A DNA stretch of 64,000 bases from CAYGLF01 sp964350945 (lineage in GTDB: Bacteria > Chlamydiota > Chlamydiia > Chlamydiales > JAAZZY01). The DNA lies in NCBI GenBank assembly GCA_964350945.1, contig CAYGLF010000005.1:18900-82899 (forward strand). The letters run 5' to 3'. Below, piece by piece: positions 1 through 7,548 of the stretch. Position numbers and translations under genes: made by a program. How positions within the stretch are numbered: position 1 is the stretch's first letter; each line of letters begins with the position of its first letter. Under the pieces are notes generated by a model. It was given only the letters and a program-made list of their open reading frames with translations, did not search any database and was not told the origin of the DNA.

Positions 1-223
1 TACTAGGATTAGCAACCAAAAAAAAAGCCCGTTTAATTTTTTCAATAAGAAAAGGCTGCTCAAATTTTACACCGCATGTTTTTTTTAAACCCAGCGAGAG
101 ATAACGCTGAAAATCATTAAATACAGAGCTTGGATCATAAAACATTGGGTTGGGACACAACTTGAGTGCGTCGAAAGAAGGCAACAAGGCTGAAAGTGCT
201 GAATTTGAAGTTTCTGTTTGCAT
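1..223 (-). CDS. Hypothetical protein, N-terminal part only (runs off left edge)
   Basis: An open frame starts at an ATG (221-223) and stays open for 74 codons to the window edge. It begins MQTETSNSALSAL and ends at the edge in KRAFFLVANPS. I see no signal peptide and no recognisable domain in this short stretch. It is divergent from the M15 peptidase gene, with about 100 bp of AT-rich DNA between them. I do not recognise the family, and the coding call rests only on the open frame and its position. Confidence 0.4.
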   Translation of the reverse strand, partial: MQTETSNSALSALLPSFDALKLCPNPMFYDPSSVFNDFQRYLSLGLKKTCGVKFEQPFLIEKIKRAFFLVANPS

Positions 224-324
224 ACAAGACAAACCTTAGGTGGGTATAAATTAAAAAAATAATGGCAAAGGATGATATAAAAATATTAAGATTACGTCAA
301 AATTAAAGAAAAAAGGTAAAAGAC

Positions 325-1023
325 ATGAAAATAAATCCTCCTCTTCCTTCTTTTCTACTTCCATCTGAATTATCGGCTCAAGATTTTAAAGTCCCTCATG
401 AGAGGGTCAACAAAGGAAAATTTAAAGCAACCTCTTGCTACCCTCTTCCACCAATGATTGTGAACCGTATTGTGGGCAAGTCATGGAATAGTGATTGCCC
501 AGTCTTACTAAAAGATCTGGCATATATCCAAGTGTCTCACTGGAATATGAATGGGCAGGCAGTTACTGGAGAGCTGATCTATCATAAAACGCTCATCCAA
601 GAGATTGTGGATATTTTTAAGGAGCTCTTTGACAATCAATTTCCCATTGAAAAAATGAGATTAATTGAACGGTATGACGCTGATGATGAACTTTCGATGG
701 CGGCCAACAACTCTTATGCTTTTTGCTCTCGTTCCATTACAGGAAAGCCAGGCACTTATTCTAAACATAGCTACGGCTGTACCATCGACATCAATCCTCT
801 TTTTAATCCTTATGTGAAAGGTGATATTTTATTACCCAAAAGCGCAGAACCTTTTTTAGATCGTAGCCTGCCACAGCCCGGACTTATTGTTGAAAATGAT
901 GTCTGCTACCAGGCTTTTGCCAAAAGAGGGTATACTTGGGGAGGAAATTGGGATAAACCCTACCAGGATTATCATCATTTTGAAAAAGACCCCAATTCCG
1001 TTAATCTCATGAGCTCTAACTAA
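325..1023 (+). CDS. M15-family D-Ala-D-Ala carboxypeptidase-like metallopeptidase
   Basis: The 232-aa protein carries the zinc-site pattern of VanY/CwlK-type M15 peptidases. His148 and Asp155 lie in SKHSYGCTIDIN and His218 in DYHHFE, with Glu220 next to it. Family members cleave D-Ala-D-Ala or L-Ala-D-Glu bonds in peptidoglycan stem peptides. No N-terminal signal peptide is visible, so export is not obvious; the first 30 residues are Pro/Ser-rich. An AAAGG-like ribosome site lies just upstream of the ATG. The 3' end overlaps the convergent dus gene by 8 bp. With the two DacF enzymes at 37-39 kb it suggests that peptidoglycan turnover operates in this organism. The fold is secure; the substrate is inferred. 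Confidence 0.85.
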   Translation: MKINPPLPSFLLPSELSAQDFKVPHERVNKGKFKATSCYPLPPMIVNRIVGKSWNSDCPVLLKDLAYIQVSHWNMNGQAVTGELIYHKTLIQEIVDIFKELFDNQFPIEKMRLIERYDADDELSMAANNSYAFCSRSITGKPGTYSKHSYGCTIDINPLFNPYVKGDILLPKSAEPFLDRSLPQPGLIVENDVCYQAFAKRGYTWGGNWDKPYQDYHHFEKDPNSVNLMSSN

Positions 1024-1993
1024 AAGCTACGGTCTTTAAAATAGACTTGGCAAACTGCAAAAATTCATTAGGATCCACTAACTTGGACCTAAGAATAGAT
1101 GGCCGGTGCTCCATAAGTTGCTCGCTTCCTTTGAAGAAAAAACCTAAAAGCTGCTTGAGCTTATTGATTCGCGGTTTATCTCTGATATTTTCAGGAAAAC
1201 TTGCCATATACACTCTAAAATAACGCTCTAAATCCTCCCATTGACTCACAAAAGAGACCCCAGAAAACTGCGCTCTAATCTGATGGAAAATAAAGGGGTT
1301 GATAATGCAACCACGACCAATCATCAGAGCATCACAATGAGTCTGTTTGAGCATCGATAAGGCATCCTGGACTGTTAAAATGTCTCCGTTACCAACCACA
1401 GGAACTTTTAATAACTCTTTGGCTTCTGCAATCAGTTCCCACCGCGCTTGAGCCGAATAACCTTCTTTTTTAGTCCTCGGATGAATTGCAATAAAAAAAG
1501 CTCCCGCATCTTGAGCTGCTAAAAGATTTTCTCTATACAAAGAAGTATCTTCAAACCCCGAACGCATTTTTACAGTGACCGGAACATTGACCGCTCTACA
1601 AACAGCTTGCGTTACATCAAATATAAATTTAGGGTCTTTAAGTAGACTTGATCCAGCCCCTCTTCCATTGACTGTATTAGATGGACAACCACAATTAATA
1701 TCTATGCGAGGAGCGCCTCTCCTCTCTATTTCCCTTGCCATTTCAGCCATCAAAGAAGGGTCTCCTCCCATAATCTGTGCAGCCAACGGAAATGGAGCCA
1801 ATTCATCTGCAACATAGACAGAAGCAAGACTTTTTACGTGAGCATTCGAAGGAACTCTCAAAAAGTCTCTAACCGCTTCATCAAATCCTCCGATAGACGC
1901 CATTGCTTTTCTAAAAGCGCGATCACCCACCCCCTCCATAGGGGCCAAAAAAAGATACGGACATCCATAAGGGTCTTTTGGCAAAAGAGTCAT
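1016..1993 (-). CDS. dus: tRNA-dihydrouridine synthase (Dus family, DusC-like)
   Basis: The 325-aa flavoenzyme would reduce specific uridines in tRNA to dihydrouridine using FMN. Visible family motifs are the FMN-binding LAPMEGV near residue 16, INCGCPSNTVNGRGAG with the presumed catalytic Cys103, VKMRSGF, IHPRTKKEGYS, VVGNGDI and MIGRG near residue 225. The CGCPSxTVNG form resembles E. coli DusC more than DusB. Length is normal. Only the stop region overlaps the convergent peptidase gene. The upstream gap of about 190 bp is AT-rich. Confidence 0.93.
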   Translation of the reverse strand: MTLLPKDPYGCPYLFLAPMEGVGDRAFRKAMASIGGFDEAVRDFLRVPSNAHVKSLASVYVADELAPFPLAAQIMGGDPSLMAEMAREIERRGAPRIDINCGCPSNTVNGRGAGSSLLKDPKFIFDVTQAVCRAVNVPVTVKMRSGFEDTSLYRENLLAAQDAGAFFIAIHPRTKKEGYSAQARWELIAEAKELLKVPVVGNGDILTVQDALSMLKQTHCDALMIGRGCIINPFIFHQIRAQFSGVSFVSQWEDLERYFRVYMASFPENIRDKPRINKLKQLLGFFFKGSEQLMEHRPSILRSKLVDPNEFLQFAKSILKTVAFS

Positions 1994-2184
1994 TTAACTT
2001 TTAATCTATTTTACTTTAAACACTTAGAACATATCAAAACAATTAATATAAAACAAGCTTGCTCATACTATCGGCCAGCGAGATCTCCTTGCTATAAGAG
2101 CGCTGTTCTCCGCTACTGGGTATATTGAATAATAAAAAGTAAACAGCTCCAGCTGCATCTTTTTTAAAATATAGGAGGAAGATA

Positions 2185-2214
2185 TTGACTTACTCAAAGT
2201 ATTTGGTTGATAAT
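2185..2214 (+). promoter_or_regulatory. Candidate housekeeping promoter for the 65-aa ORF
   Basis: TTGACT (2185-2190) and GATAAT (2209-2214) are separated by 18 bp, a good match to the sigma-70/sigma-66 consensus. It sits 26 bp upstream of the ATG at 2240. The same TTG could act as a weak start codon after AGGAGG at 2174, giving a 23-codon leader overlapping the next ORF; I prefer the promoter reading. Confidence 0.45.
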
Positions 2215-2239
2215 TTGTTTCTTACAGGAAGGTTAGCTC

Positions 2240-2437
2240 ATGAAAAGTTTATTTAAATTCATTTTTGAAATAACACGTGACTGGTTGTTATATAAACATC
2301 GTGGATTTGCTCAACCCGACCATCCTGACCAAGAAAATCACCCCTTAATTAACAACGCAAATGATGCCCAGGCTCAAAGGATCATTGATGAGGCCCTGCC
2401 CCAAAATCATGATAATAAAACAGCTCGCAAGCCTTAG
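2240..2437 (+). CDS. Small hypothetical protein (65 aa)
   Basis: Begins MKSLFKFIFEITRDW and ends KTARKP. An AGGAAGG ribosome site lies 7 nt before the ATG and a good promoter match lies upstream, so it is probably expressed. The first 20 residues are hydrophobic/aromatic and the rest is polar with many Asn, Asp and His. I recognise no domain. Its stop lies 8 bp from the stop of the convergent TetR gene. Confidence 0.55.
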   Translation: MKSLFKFIFEITRDWLLYKHRGFAQPDHPDQENHPLINNANDAQAQRIIDEALPQNHDNKTARKP

Positions 2438-2445
2438 CTGCTTTG

Positions 2446-3051
2446 TCAAGCTTGCATATGATCGATAAGAAAGTGAAAGGATCCAGCTGGAGCCTGTAAC
2501 ATTTTTTCAATTAGGGTTGGAAAAGCTTGTATGCGTCGCTTCAGATCTTGTTCCGTCCAAGGATAGATTCCCACATCTGTAAGAAACTGAACTGCTGTTA
2601 GCAGAAATTCAGCACATTCAAGAGAGGCTTGCGTCTTAAATATCCCCTCTCCACACCCCTGCTCAATCACTTGTGCATAAAGCACAGCTTGTTTCACCAA
2701 AGTAGCGGCTAAAAGTCGACTATGCAAAGCACTGTTAGCAGGCTTATGCAACTGCTCTGTAAGCTTATTATTTTCTTCAGATAGATCTCCAGCGCTTACA
2801 AGAAGCTTCATCTTTTCTAGAGCATTTTCTGAGGAGTTTTTAACTAGCAGTTCCATGTGACTAATATTTTTTTCTACAATATCTTCAATCACAGCTTCAA
2901 ACAAGGCTTCTTTGGATTTAAAATAATGATAAATAGTGCCTTTCGCAATATTTAAGGCATCCATGATGTCTACCATGGTTGTTTTCTCATAATCTTTGAT
3001 AAGAAACAGGCTTCGGGCAACCTGAATGATTTCATCTCTTCTATGGGTCAT
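2446..3051 (-). CDS. TetR/AcrR-family transcriptional repressor
   Basis: 201 aa from the ATG at 3051. The N-terminal helix-turn-helix is plain: RDEIIQVARSLF, then TTMVDIMDALNIAKGTIYHYF and KSKEALFEAV. The C-terminal ligand-binding part resembles no specific subgroup I can name. The frame stays open upstream to an ATG at 3075, but that codon lies inside the -10 box of the promoter at 3072-3114 and cannot be in the mRNA. The ATG at 3051 has AAGG 8 nt before it. It is divergent from the flavin monooxygenase gene and shares the palindromic operator with it, so it most likely represses both itself and that gene, with the monooxygenase substrate as a plausible inducer (inference). Confidence 0.93.
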   Translation of the reverse strand: MTHRRDEIIQVARSLFLIKDYEKTTMVDIMDALNIAKGTIYHYFKSKEALFEAVIEDIVEKNISHMELLVKNSSENALEKMKLLVSAGDLSEENNKLTEQLHKPANSALHSRLLAATLVKQAVLYAQVIEQGCGEGIFKTQASLECAEFLLTAVQFLTDVGIYPWTEQDLKRRIQAFPTLIEKMLQAPAGSFHFLIDHMQA

Positions 3052-3071
3052 ATATTCAACCTTGTTGTTGC

Positions 3072-3114
3072 CCATTATATTACTTGACCGACGGTCGGTC
3101 AAGTAATATAATGG
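3072..3114. promoter_or_regulatory. 43-bp perfect palindrome: TetR operator over two divergent consensus promoters
   Basis: Arms 3072-3092 and 3094-3114 are perfect 21-bp inverted repeats around a single centre base (3093). The core TTGACCGAC/GTCGGTCAA matches the ACCGAC..GTCGGT form known for many TetR-family operators. On the plus strand TTGACC (3084-3089), 17 bp, then TATAAT (3107-3112) make a promoter. By symmetry the minus strand reads TTGACC (3102-3097), 17 bp, TATAAT (3079-3074). One bound dimer pair would therefore block both promoters. Expected transcription starts are near 3119 (+) and 3067 (-). Confidence 0.9.
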
Positions 3115-3138
3115 CACAAATAAATAGGAGGCTTTGGC

Positions 3139-4383
3139 ATGTTTTTAAGGATAGTATTAATATTTATTTTAATTCCAGCCACTTACTTAGCCCCCTCTGA
3201 GAAAAAGTATAAGCCATTCAATAAGGAGTACACAATGAAAGATACACGAATTCTTATTTCAGGAGCGGGAATTGGAGGTTTTACACTCGCCTACTGGCTA
3301 AAACAACGAGGATTTTCGCCAACCATTATCGAAAAACATCCATGTGTAAGAGGAGGTGGATATAAAGTCGACGTACGAGGGACTGCTTTGGAAGTTGCAA
3401 AAAGAATGGGGATCTATCAAGATCTCATAGGCGCCAATGTAAATCTTTTACATTCCAAGTTTGTCTTTTCTGATCACAAGGTCTTTGAATTTAAAGGTGA
3501 CCTTTTAGGTCACACATCACAAGGAGATATAGAGGTCAATCGATGGGACCTTGCTCAAATCTTATCTAAGGCCACAGGAAAAGTTGAGATTATTTACAAT
3601 GATTCCATTAGTAAAATAGATGATAAAATGGTTTATTTTGAGAAGGCAGATCCCCGAGAGTTTGACATTGTAGTTGGAGCTGATGGACAATACTCAAACG
3701 TCTGAAGACTTACTTTTGGCAAAGATTCACAGTGCCTTATTCAATCCGGCATTCAAATTTGTGTTTTTCCAATCCCAAATATTTTTGAACTGAACCGCTC
3801 TGAAATAGTCTACTTTGATAAGGGGAAATTAGCTACAGCTTATGCGGTTGGAAATCATTCTTATGCGTGTCTTGCATTTAAAGCTGAGGAACAAACGTCT
3901 TCATTTGAAAACTCAAAAAAAGTGTTTGAAAATAATCTTCAAGATTTAGGTTGGAAAATCCCTCTTCTTATCTCTTTAATGAAAGAAAGTAACGATCTTT
4001 ATTTTAGCTCCATTGATCAAGTTCAGATACCCTGCTGGTCTAAAGAAAGGGTTGCCCTTATTGGCGATGCGGCTCATTCGGTTCAATCCATGGGCACAAG
4101 TCTTGCGATGGTTGGAGCCTATGTGTTGGCACGAGAAATTGATGAATCGGATGGCGATTACAAACTAGCTTTTAATAGGTATGAAAAAGTGATGAGAAAA
4201 CCGGCTGAAGAAGCTCAAAAACTTGCCAGAAGCAACCAACAAGCTTTCACACAATCTTCATTACGCATGAAAATTCAGCTCTGTTTAATGAAAATTTTAC
4301 CTAAAAAATTTCTTCAATTTATGACAGATAGAGGAAGAAAAGAAATGCGAAAGGTCTCCCATATCTGCTTCTTAGAAGCTTAA
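3139..4383 (+). pseudogene. TetX-like FAD-dependent monooxygenase interrupted by one in-frame TGA
   Basis: A class A flavin monooxygenase. It has a Rossmann start ILISGAGIGG, an IIEK acidic end to strand 2, GGGYKVDVRG, VVGADGQYSNV, and RVALIGDAAHSVQSMGTSLA with the second FAD-binding GD motif. The overall look is that of tetracycline-inactivating Tet(X)/Legionella-type enzymes. Translation from 3139 or 3235 stops at a TGA (3703-3705) exactly where the family has Arg in the SxVRRLxFG segment; CGA to TGA is one transition. The same frame then runs with no further stop to 4383. Two starts are possible. The ATG at 3139 (AGGAGG) adds a hydrophobic 32-residue leader; the ATG at 3235 (AAGGAG) sits directly before the Rossmann strand and is more usual. 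Full length from 3235 would be 382 residues. Confidence 0.88.
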
Positions 4384-4450
4384 TCTGCAGAAAAATTAGA
4401 GCTTCTTTTTCTATCGACATAATGGGAACCTTAGAATAGAAGATACAGAT

Positions 4451-4521
4451 TTCATACTGGAGCAAATAACAGAAAAAGAGCAGAACCAATTGATTCCACT
4501 CTTTTTCTGATTGAGTATGGA
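4451..4521. repeat. Large imperfect inverted repeat
   Basis: Perfect 11-bp arms CAGAAAAAGAG (4470-4480) and CTCTTTTTCTG (4499-4509) flank an 18-nt loop. Further out CATACT (4453-4458) pairs with AGTATG (4514-4519). It lies between the broken monooxygenase and the convergent lipoprotein gene. No T-tract follows either side closely, so a simple terminator is not a perfect fit; a small mobile-element remnant or bidirectional terminator are both possible. Confidence 0.45.
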
Positions 4522-4589
4522 AACCAGCTTTCAAACTTTGCATACTAAAAGCGACCCGACTCTTAAAAGGGATGCCTCATACAAAAAAG

Positions 4590-5081
4590 CTAGTTAACTC
4601 TCACCAGCTGAGATTGTACGTGCTGAGGTAAGCTTCCTAAAGTAGAGATCTTAACCCCTTCCATCTCTTGATTGTTTTCTATAGGTTTCAAGTTCGTATG
4701 GAGATCCTTTAAAGTCCACATAGCCCCTGTAATAGGGTCGACTACCAAGTACCCTACAAGTCCACCAAAAACAAAGTTGCCTGCTACATACCAACCATCA
4801 ACCCCCCTTTTGATTTCTGCACTGTGGGTCTCATAGCCAGCTTGCCTAAAAGTCACTGTATACTGGGCACCTCTAAAGTATCCATCACCTGACTTCAAAA
4901 CGACAGTTGTCGGAGTCACACCGCTATATATCGCTGCACCATTACGGTCCACAATACTGATCTCAGCTCCCGTTGGATTACTGCTAATAGATACCGGATA
5001 CTCTGATTTACCCACAATAGAAGCACAGCTTGTAGCCAGTAAAAGTAAAGCACACATCATTAAATTTTTTTTCATTTTCAA
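4590..5081 (-). CDS. Outer-membrane lipoprotein with PEGA-like domain
   Basis: 163 aa with a lipoprotein signal peptide, lipobox LLATSC and acylated Cys19 expected. It is followed by a PEGA-like beta domain (YPVSISSNPTGAEISIVD, GVTPTTV, YTVTFRQAGYE) and a Gly-rich hydrophobic stretch near residue 100-115 (AGNFVFGGLVGYLVVDP), a combination common in bacterial surface lipoproteins. GGAG lies 9 nt before the ATG. The function is unknown beyond envelope location. Confidence 0.8.
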   Translation of the reverse strand: MKMKKNLMMCALLLLATSCASIVGKSEYPVSISSNPTGAEISIVDRNGAAIYSGVTPTTVVLKSGDGYFRGAQYTVTFRQAGYETHSAEIKRGVDGWYVAGNFVFGGLVGYLVVDPITGAMWTLKDLHTNLKPIENNQEMEGVKISTLGSLPQHVQSQLVRVN

Positions 5082-5329
5082 TTTCTCCTAAAAATCGTAG
5101 CCGTTTGTAAAAAGCGAAGATCTTAGCATAAGGAACTTTATCGATGAACTCTAAAATAAACTTTAAAGCACTTACAACAAGTAAATTAAAAAATTTAAAC
5201 TGCCAGATAATACTAAGGATCATGTATTGAGAAATGCGAGTTTCATAGACAGTATGAATCTAGTAGGAGATAATATCCTCCCATACACACGGGACTAAAG
5301 ATATGGTTAAAACAAAAAAAAGAGGGCGG

Positions 5330-6178
5330 CTAGTATCGATAACGGTTCATTTTCTTACCCAATTTATCAAGTAATGTTATAGCTGTTTCACCATTTTCAT
5401 TAACGTGGTGAAGATCAATTCCTGGAGTTTCTATAAGCGCTTCTATAATGCTTTGACTGTTCTTACAAGTATTGTATCCGTGATTATCAAAATAGCTATA
5501 CTGAACATTTTTTATAGCAAGTATAATAGCTGTATTGCCATCCTCATCTGCATAGTTAATTGGTTTTGTTCCAAAACCAAAAAATCCCCCCATGTGCATT
5601 TCGGGAATCTCTAAAAGACTTTTCACTGTATTGAAATCATGTCTTTCTACAGCCACCATAAGAGCTGTCTTGCCATATTTGTTAACATGGCTAACATTAG
5701 CACCTGCCTTTAAGAGAGCTTGTATAATCTGTGGCCCCGAGCGACAGCTAGAAACAGCTTTGATAAGAGGTGTCTCTTTTCTGTCGTTTACATAATTAAC
5801 GTCAGCTCCCCCATTTATAAGCTCCTCTACTACGCTTGAATACCCCCTTTCTATAGCTTCATTAAGAGCTTCACTCAGCTGCTCGTCTACCTTTAGAAGT
5901 ACCTTTACCATATTTCTACAACCATGCCTTACCGCATATATAAGAGCTGTACTTTCAATCTGCCAGTCACAGTCACCTTCAGTCCATGTGTAAGGAATTG
6001 GTGTCTTAACATTAGCTCCTGCTTGAATGAGTTCTTCCATTCTTTCTAAAGAACGCTCCTGTACGGCTAAAACAAAGGCGGCATTTAGCTCCGTTTTTTG
6101 CTGTTCCGAATCTTTGGATGTTTCTAGAAGCGCTGTTACATTGTATCCAGCTGAAAAAGTATTCAAAGTCTCTAACAT
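5330..6178 (-). CDS. Ankyrin-repeat protein 1
   Basis: 282 aa made largely of ankyrin repeats. Recognisable units include ERMEELIQAGANV, STALIYAVRHGCRNMVKVLL, EELINGGADVNY, TPLIKAV, IIQALLKAGANVSHVN, KTALMVAVERHDFNTVKSLL and NTAIILAI. No signal peptide or membrane segment is seen. The first 30 residues are Ser/Thr/Leu-rich and could hold a type III secretion signal (inference). AGGAT precedes the ATG. It lies directly downstream of a second ankyrin gene on the same strand. In host-dependent bacteria such proteins are often effectors that bind host proteins; nothing here shows the target. Confidence 0.85.
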   Translation of the reverse strand: MLETLNTFSAGYNVTALLETSKDSEQQKTELNAAFVLAVQERSLERMEELIQAGANVKTPIPYTWTEGDCDWQIESTALIYAVRHGCRNMVKVLLKVDEQLSEALNEAIERGYSSVVEELINGGADVNYVNDRKETPLIKAVSSCRSGPQIIQALLKAGANVSHVNKYGKTALMVAVERHDFNTVKSLLEIPEMHMGGFFGFGTKPINYADEDGNTAIILAIKNVQYSYFDNHGYNTCKNSQSIIEALIETPGIDLHHVNENGETAITLLDKLGKKMNRYRY

Positions 6179-6312
6179 GTTTCTATCCTGAATTTTACAA
6201 CTTTGCTCTAAATTCTAGTACAAAAGCTAGTTAATCGCCATGAAAACATTCGTTATAAAGATGCTATAATAAACCTATTGTATGACCCTGCACCTACTGC
6301 AAAAGCTGACGA

Positions 6313-7191
6313 TCAGTTGCCCATCAAACGATAAAGAATTATTCCAGCATCGAAGGCTCCGACACGATCAGCCAAATCGAGCGCTGTCAAACCTTCAGTA
6401 TTTGTCATATGCACATCAGCTCCAGATTCAATAAGGAGCAAAACAGTTTTAACATTATTCTTTCTTGCTGCCTCCATAAGAGCTGTTCCCCCACACCAAT
6501 CTGTAGCATTCACATTAGCCCCCGCAACAATAAGGGCATTCACAGCATTAATAGTGGAATCTCTACCAATCTCGGAATATTTACCACCTGCTGCTTTGAT
6601 AAGAGCGGTGCTACCTATAACTTCAGCTTCAATATCTGCCCCTGCCGCGATGAGAATTTCAACAATATCAGCATGGTTCTGCTGAGCAGCCGACTGCAAA
6701 GCAGTGTCACAAACAGCACCATATACACGATCGACATCAGCTCCAGCAGAAATAAGAGCTTTAACAATATCAGCATTGCCACGCCTTGCAGCTAAGATTA
6801 GAACAGTTTGATATTTATCTTGGGCATAAAGGTCCTTTGTATCACCAGGTATATCGGCATTCACATTAGCCCCTGCATTGATGAGATCTTCAACAGCCCT
6901 AACATCGCCTTTTGAGACAGCCTTAATAAGCTCATCGTTGAGACCCTTTAAAACAGATTCACTGCGCACCTCTGTAATAGAAGATGCTTGTAGCAGGCCC
7001 GACTCCCTATAATCACCAGAGTTTAAGTTCGATCCAGTTCCAAATGAAGGAGAGTCAAGAATCGCTGATACAAACGATTGAATGTCATTAGATCTTTTCT
7101 CTTTAGAAGAAGTATTCAAATCTTGGGAAAGTCGAGCTTGCTCATTGAATATTAAATTACTTGATACGAATGATGAGGTTTGTGATATCAA
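6313..7191 (-). CDS. Ankyrin-repeat protein 2
   Basis: 292 aa. Residues 1-85 are low-complexity Ser/Asn-rich (MISQTSSFVSSN, SSKEKRSND) with no fold I recognise. From about residue 88 come five to six ankyrin repeats (AVEDLINAGANVNADI, TVLILAARRGNADIVKALI, TALQSAAQQNHADIVEILI, TALMEAARKNNVKTVLLLI, LTALDLAD). It starts at TTG with AGGAG 6 nt upstream. The disordered Ser-rich head is typical of secreted effectors (inference). It is a tandem neighbour of ankyrin protein 1, 134 bp apart, but the repeats differ enough that this is not a recent duplication. Confidence 0.85.
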   Translation of the reverse strand: MISQTSSFVSSNLIFNEQARLSQDLNTSSKEKRSNDIQSFVSAILDSPSFGTGSNLNSGDYRESGLLQASSITEVRSESVLKGLNDELIKAVSKGDVRAVEDLINAGANVNADIPGDTKDLYAQDKYQTVLILAARRGNADIVKALISAGADVDRVYGAVCDTALQSAAQQNHADIVEILIAAGADIEAEVIGSTALIKAAGGKYSEIGRDSTINAVNALIVAGANVNATDWCGGTALMEAARKNNVKTVLLLIESGADVHMTNTEGLTALDLADRVGAFDAGIILYRLMGN

Positions 7192-7339
7192 TGGTAACTC
7201 CTAATTATTTGAAAAGTGTAAGCATGATTCATACAACAAACACTTATATTTAAATTGTTAGAAAATCTTATAGTGCAAATGTGTTTTTTACAATTTAAAA
7301 ATTTACCTTAGAAATAACCCTAATTAAACTAGCCAGGCC

Positions 7340-7485
7340 TATGCTCTGCCTAACTAGAGGAAGTTGGACGCGTTCGGACCTTTTGAGTAGAACCATACTG
7401 CCACAAGCCTCCGGAGTTTTACTGGCTCTACTTCCAAGGACATAGTTTGGTTACTAGAAGTGATTCTACCAAGAACTATGTGGAT
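7340..7485. other. Structured intergenic element between ankyrin gene 2 and padR
   Basis: This is the only gene-free gap over 300 bp (7192-7548). It has no convincing ORF but two strong hairpins. Hairpin A pairs AGTAGAACCA (7386-7395) with TGGCTCTACT (7423-7432), with one mismatch and CTCCGGAG inside. Hairpin B pairs ACATAGTT (7440-7447) and TGGT (7448-7451) with ACCA (7468-7471) and AACTATGT (7474-7481), plus an inner AGAA/TTCT. The stretch is more GC-rich than its flanks. It could be a small RNA, a leader or attenuator for padR, or the end of a lost mobile element. Confidence 0.5.
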
Positions 7486-7548
7486 CAATGATTTTCATGG
7501 TTAAAAATCTCTTGATTTGCTAAAATACCCAGAAACTAGGCATTTTAA

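Noticed and set aside
2185..2256. 23-codon leader ORF starting at TTG after AGGAGG, overlapping the 65-aa gene
   Set aside because: The TTG is part of a good -35 box (TTGACT) with a matching -10, so the promoter explanation is simpler; the peptide has no recognisable feature.
3703..3705. TGA recoded as Trp or selenocysteine
   Set aside because: TGA is used as a normal stop elsewhere (rpmC, the SurA-like gene), no SECIS-like hairpin is evident, and Arg rather than Trp or Sec is expected here.
4319..4543. 74-aa minus-strand ORF
   Set aside because: Overlaps the end of the monooxygenase and the inverted repeat, has no ribosome site and low-complexity content.
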